From Sansalvadorimonas sp965221135 (GTDB taxonomy: Bacteria; Pseudomonadota; Gammaproteobacteria; Pseudomonadales; Endozoicomonadaceae), in assembly GCA_965221135.1 (NCBI GenBank), contig CBDCRZ010000069.1, positions 62,001 to 126,000 on the forward strand: 64,000 bases of DNA, read 5' to 3'. The position numbers and the translations under genes were made by a program. Positions 60,409 through 64,000 of the stretch are shown piece after piece. Each line of letters opens with the position of its first letter. The stretch's first letter is position 1. Under the pieces are notes generated by a model. It searched no databases. It saw only the letters and a program-made list of their open reading frames with translations, and was not told the DNA's origin.

Positions 60409-61968
60409 TTACTTCACATCCGGAGGAGTAGTAAAGGTGTGGTAAGGTGCGGGTGAGGGCACCATCCACTCCAGACCATGAGCACCTTCCCAGGGTTTGG
60501 CTTCGGCTTTCTCGCCACCTTTCACACACTTGATCACAATAAACAGGAACAGCAGCTGGGTGATGCCGAACAGGAAGCCGCCTATCGTGGAGATCATATT
60601 GAAGTCCGCGAACTGCATGTTGTAATCAGGTATACGACGGGGCATTCCTGCCAGACCAACAAAGTGCATGGGGAAAAAAGTCAGGTTCATACCGATGAAC
60701 GACAACCAGAAATGCACCTTCGAGAGCGCTGTGTCATACATATGGCCTGTCCACTTCGGCAGCCAGTAGTAGGTACCGGCAAAGATCGCGAAAATCGCAC
60801 CGGGAACCAGTACATAGTGGAAGTGAGCAACCACGAAGTAGGTGTCGTGATACTGGAAGTCAGCCGGTGCAATAGAGAGCATCAAACCGGAAAAACCACC
60901 AATGGTGAACAGCACCACAAAGGCGATAGAGAACAGCATCGGCGTTTCAAAGGTCAGCGAACCCTTGAACATGGTCGCGACCCAGTTAAACACTTTCACA
61001 CCTGTCGGCACCGCTATCAGCATGGTGGCGTACATAAAGAACACTTCGCCCACCAGAGGTATACCTACCGTAAACATATGGTGCGCCCATACGATAAACG
61101 ACAAGAATGCGATACTCGCCACCGCATAAACCATGGACGTATAACCAAACAGCGGCTTACGGGCAAAGGCCGGGATGATCGCCGAGACAATACCAAAAGC
61201 CGGCAGAATCATGATGTACACTTCCGGGTGCCCGAAGAACCAGAACACATGCTGGAACAAGACAGGGTCACCACCACCGCCAGCGTTAAAGAACGCTGTA
61301 CCGAAGTGAATATCCATCAGCATCATAGTCACCACACCAGCCAGTACCGGCATAACTGCAATCAGCAGGTAGGCGGTTATCAGCCAGGTCCAGACAAACA
61401 ACGGCATCTTCATTAGCGTCATCCCCGGCGCCCGCAGGTTGAGGATGGTCGCTATCACGTTTATCGCACCCATGATGGACGAGATACCCATCATATGAAC
61501 GGCAAATATGAAGAAGGTTGTTGAAGGTGGCGCATAGTCTGTGGACAGAGGCGCGTAGAAGGTCCAACCGAAGTTAGGACCACCGCCTTCCATAAACAGG
61601 GTGCTGCCCATCAGGGCGAAGGCGAATGGCAGTATCCAGAAGCTCCAGTTATTCATGCGGGGCAGGGCCATATCTGGCGCACCGATCATCATCGGAATCA
61701 TCCAGTTAGCCAGGCCGACAAAGGCTGGCATAACCGCACCGAATACCATGATCAGACCATGCATGGTGGTCATCTGGTTAAAGAATTCCGGCTGGACTAT
61801 CTGCAATCCGGGCTGAAAGAGCTCCGCCCGAATCACCATGGCCATAGAGCCACCCAGCAGGAACATTGCGAAGCTGAACCACATGTACATAGAGCCAATG
61901 TCTTTGTGGTTTGTGGTCAGCACCCAGCGCATCAGACCTTTCGCCGGGCCGTGGTGATGATCACTCAT
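60409..61968 (-). CDS. coxA: Cytochrome c oxidase subunit I
   Basis: The catalytic heme-copper subunit of the aa3-type oxidase, with 519 residues and twelve helices. Ligands and channels are visible: TMHGLIMVFGA (heme a His), FFGHPEVYIMILPAFG with the His-Tyr pair, AHHMFTVG (CuB His pair), HDTYFVVAHFHYVL (heme a and a3 His) and polar residues of the K channel. The HPEVY motif and neighbours mark an A-type oxidase. It overlaps coxB by four bases, implying coupled translation. Confidence 0.98.
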   Translation of the reverse strand: MSDHHHGPAKGLMRWVLTTNHKDIGSMYMWFSFAMFLLGGSMAMVIRAELFQPGLQIVQPEFFNQMTTMHGLIMVFGAVMPAFVGLANWMIPMMIGAPDMALPRMNNWSFWILPFAFALMGSTLFMEGGGPNFGWTFYAPLSTDYAPPSTTFFIFAVHMMGISSIMGAINVIATILNLRAPGMTLMKMPLFVWTWLITAYLLIAVMPVLAGVVTMMLMDIHFGTAFFNAGGGGDPVLFQHVFWFFGHPEVYIMILPAFGIVSAIIPAFARKPLFGYTSMVYAVASIAFLSFIVWAHHMFTVGIPLVGEVFFMYATMLIAVPTGVKVFNWVATMFKGSLTFETPMLFSIAFVVLFTIGGFSGLMLSIAPADFQYHDTYFVVAHFHYVLVPGAIFAIFAGTYYWLPKWTGHMYDTALSKVHFWLSFIGMNLTFFPMHFVGLAGMPRRIPDYNMQFADFNMISTIGGFLFGITQLLFLFIVIKCVKGGEKAEAKPWEGAHGLEWMVPSPAPYHTFTTPPDVK

Positions 61969-63128
61969 TGCTTATCTCCCGCTGCAGCAGGCGTATAGCT
62001 GCCATTTTTCTTGTAATCGAGAATGTCTTTCGGGGTAATCACGTCGCCGGTATTGTTGCCCCAGGCATTTCGCTCGTAGGTAATAACAGCGGCAATATCG
62101 ACCTCGCTCAACTGCGCACTGAAGGCCTGCATCGCGGTGCCTTTCTTACCGTTGAGAACAATATTAATGTGGTCGTCAATCATCTCTTTCTTGATGGCAA
62201 TGGCCTGACCTTTCAGTGCCGGGAACATGGGTGGAATACCCTGACCATTAGCCTGGTGACAGGCGGCACACACCTTGTTGTAAACGTTTTCACCCTTGGC
62301 CATGAGTTCGTCTTTGGACCAGTCTTTCTCGGTCAGCTCACGAATCCTGACAGCTTCGGCACGTTTCTCCGTCAGCCATTCGTTGTATTCATTCAGAGGG
62401 CGGGCATCAACAACAATGGGCATATAGCCATGGTCTTTACCACAGAGCTCTGCACACTGACCACGGTAGATGCCGGGCTCATTAATCTTCGCCCAGGATT
62501 CATTAATAAACCCTGGAATCGCATCTTTCTTCACCGCCAGAGCCGGTACCCACCAGGAGTGAATAACGTCTGCACCGGTAATCAGGAAGCGAATCTTCTT
62601 ACCCACTGGCACAACAAGAGGCTCATCAACTTCCAGCAGGTAGTTGGGGTTCTTGGGTCGCAGATTATTCACTTCATCGCGGGAGGTAGAGAGGTTACTG
62701 AAGAAGCTGACATCTTCACCAAGATACTCGTACTGCCACTTCCACTGATAACCTGTCACCTTGATATCAATGTCCGCATTATCAGCGTCGTACACTTCTA
62801 TCAGGGTTTGGGTTGCCGGGATGGCCATAACCACCAGAATGGCGAAAGGGATACTGGTCCAGAGTATTTCTACCACTGTGCTTTCATGAAACTCAGCAGC
62901 CTTGGCTCCCCGGGACTTACGATGAAAAATAACTGACCAGAACATAACGCCGAAAACCAGAACACCGATACCCACGGTGATCCAGAAAATCGTCATATGC
63001 AGATCATAAATTGAATGACTAAGATCGGTGACCCCTTCCGGCATATTGACCGCCCACTCAGCCCATAGGGCAGGGGAAACCAGCAGACAGACCAGAAGCG
63101 TTACAAGTCTTCGCGCTTGCAGCCTCAT
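61965..63128 (-). CDS. coxB: Cytochrome c oxidase subunit II with fused cytochrome c domain
   Basis: Subunit II of 387 residues, with a signal peptide (LVTLLVCLLVSPALWA), two membrane helices, and the CuA domain with conserved GYQWKWQYEYLG, VIHSWWVPAL and the copper ligands CAELCGKDHGYM. A class I cytochrome c domain follows, with CAACH near residue 285, so this is a caa3-like subunit II as in Pseudomonas. The C-terminus ends with Lys/Gly residues. First gene of the operon. Confidence 0.97.
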   Translation of the reverse strand: MRLQARRLVTLLVCLLVSPALWAEWAVNMPEGVTDLSHSIYDLHMTIFWITVGIGVLVFGVMFWSVIFHRKSRGAKAAEFHESTVVEILWTSIPFAILVVMAIPATQTLIEVYDADNADIDIKVTGYQWKWQYEYLGEDVSFFSNLSTSRDEVNNLRPKNPNYLLEVDEPLVVPVGKKIRFLITGADVIHSWWVPALAVKKDAIPGFINESWAKINEPGIYRGQCAELCGKDHGYMPIVVDARPLNEYNEWLTEKRAEAVRIRELTEKDWSKDELMAKGENVYNKVCAACHQANGQGIPPMFPALKGQAIAIKKEMIDDHINIVLNGKKGTAMQAFSAQLSEVDIAAVITYERNAWGNNTGDVITPKDILDYKKNGSYTPAAAGDKQ

Positions 63129-63780
63129 TTACATCCTTCCTTTGACGGTGCTCTGTCTCAACATTGAAGGGTTTTGTATGACCCTTTAATACACGACACA
63201 TGCTGGACAGTGCTTGTTGTTATTATTATTGCCAGTGCCACCACATAATGGACAGCCCGGACATTTTCCTTTTGTCCAGGCGCAGACACCGACCTGGACA
63301 AACTCAGAGGAAGGCACACCCGAGGTGCTTGGGAAAAGAATTTTCAGACATAAACAATCAACTCGCCTCAGAGAGAGGGGCGAATCAACCGTTACGAAGG
63401 CATAACACCAAAGAGACATCTATCCGTCAGGATACAATTTATATACCCAGTCACTTCTTTCAGCGCTTATTTTTATTAAAAGCATTACGCTGGAAAGACT
63501 ACACACTGCCTGTACCAAACTCTCTTCTTTGTTACACAAAGCCGCTGATTTATTAGCTACATCTTTTGCGGTGTTTTGCCGCTGAGAGCCTTAACAGGAC
63601 TTCCTGTACCTCGAAACCTGGTTACAACACATGCCACTGAGTTAGATTTGCCTTTTTATTAAACAACAGTGGAAACCAAAAGCAAACCGCTGTTTACGTA
63701 AAAACACCTATTCAGCATTAAGCTTCTGTGAACCTTTTCATACTCATCCTGTCATAAAGGGAACCACTGGAGACCTTCCT
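63129..63780. other. Intergenic region upstream of coxB
   Basis: About 650 bases with no convincing conserved gene. It must hold the coxB promoter (leftward) and the promoter of the rightward gene at 63781. A 77-codon minus-strand frame (63186-63419) contains Cys-rich motifs and is reported separately. A ttattattattg short repeat lies near 63219-63230. Confidence 0.55.
63186..63419 (-). CDS. Possible small Cys-rich protein
   Basis: A 77-codon frame whose C-terminal third has CPGCPLCGGTG and then CPAC, a spacing like a DnaJ-type or other zinc ribbon, with an Asn run between. The ATG has only a weak preceding site. It does not shadow a known gene. Could equally be chance; kept at low confidence. 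Confidence 0.25.
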   Translation of the reverse strand: MSLWCYAFVTVDSPLSLRRVDCLCLKILFPSTSGVPSSEFVQVGVCAWTKGKCPGCPLCGGTGNNNNNKHCPACVVY

Positions 63781-64000
63781 ATGTCAGCACAGTCTGAAAG
63801 ACCGGTTGGCAAACTGCCTGCCTTTATCATCTGCGCTCTTACAGCACTGTGCTTAATGATTGCCGGATCTCGTATGGTCTTATCGAGTGCTCCGGCACCA
63901 ACCTGCCCCCACGCCACCATTGCCCAGCCTGACAGCGATATCTGCCACCCAATTAAGGTCTTGTCCCCAGATCACCCGCTGGAGTTGGCTCTGGTATTAG
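63781..64000 (+). CDS. Partial membrane-anchored protein (3' end beyond window)
   Basis: An ATG at 63781, with GGAG 10-13 bases upstream, opens a frame of 73 codons that runs off the right edge. The N-terminus has a short basic/polar stretch, then a hydrophobic segment (LPAFIICALTALCLMIAG), then a periplasmic-looking sequence with two Cys (TCPHATIAQ, DICHPIKVL). The family is not identifiable from this part. Confidence 0.6.
   Translation, partial: MSAQSERPVGKLPAFIICALTALCLMIAGSRMVLSSAPAPTCPHATIAQPDSDICHPIKVLSPDHPLELALVL

Noticed and set aside
60478..61416. Plus-strand open frame of 312 codons across coxA
   Set aside because: Antisense to the heme-copper subunit; composition reflects the complement of its membrane helices.
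63200..63556. Plus-strand frame of 118 codons upstream of the right-edge gene
   Set aside because: No family motif, no good ribosome binding site, and a Cys/Tyr/His pattern that looks like chance.

Overview
The window reads as a chromosomal segment of a marine gammaproteobacterium, most plausibly an Endozoicomonas-like member of the Oceanospirillales. This rests on two things. First, most genes are close relatives of Pseudomonas genes and sit in Pseudomonas-like order. Second, this backbone is interrupted by large genes that look host-directed: a secreted serpin, a protein with two U-box-like segments, a C2H2 zinc-finger-like protein, a protein with duplicated death-fold-like repeats, and two large orphan proteins. 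The genus is an inference; no rRNA gene is present to confirm it.

Layout. 1-1434: left edge, with a partial effector-like gene and the stump of a SIMPL-family gene. 1566-15898: rsmE, then on the minus strand the complete type IV pilus (Pil-Chp) chemosensory operon pilGHIJK-chpABC, with a giant multi-Hpt kinase ChpA. 16370-19524: gshB, a tonB3-like gene that seems to start at ATT, algH/yqgE and ruvX. 19521-23201: U-box-like orphan, then pilU and pilT. 23341-33457: yggS, a zinc-finger-like orphan, proC, yggT, a dynamin-like GTPase, metX-metW, a DUF4426 protein, rdgB and hemW. Up to here the order parallels the P. aeruginosa PA0386-PA0419 region, minus pyrR-pyrB-pyrC.

33426-49016 parallels P. 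aeruginosa PA5488-PA5502: endonuclease-family protein, dsbA, cytochrome c4, engB, a small RNA, a secreted orphan, polA, a DUF2782 lipoprotein, thrB, a Ser/Thr-rich orphan, zur-znuC-znuB and a lipoprotein. znuA is not at its usual place. 49036-54251 is accessory: an orphan protein, a DJ-1/PfpI protein, a CurA-like reductase, the serpin and a divergent LysR regulator. 54229-63128 is a full aa3-type cytochrome c oxidase locus (coxB-coxA-ctaG-coxC and the assembly genes SURF1, ctaA, cyoE, SCO1). A partial membrane-protein gene runs off the right edge.

The strongest less obvious signals are these. (i) A probable small RNA lies between polA and engB, the place held by Spot 42 in E. coli and ErsA in P. 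aeruginosa. It has a near-perfect sigma-E/AlgU-type promoter and a strong terminator. (ii) There is a set of eukaryotic-like proteins. (iii) Three copies of a ~115-bp palindromic repeat and one 164-bp palindrome occur between genes. (iv) Short in-frame tandem repeats (mostly 15-bp units, hexamers in one orphan) recur inside several genes, and two G-tracts lie inside effector-like genes.
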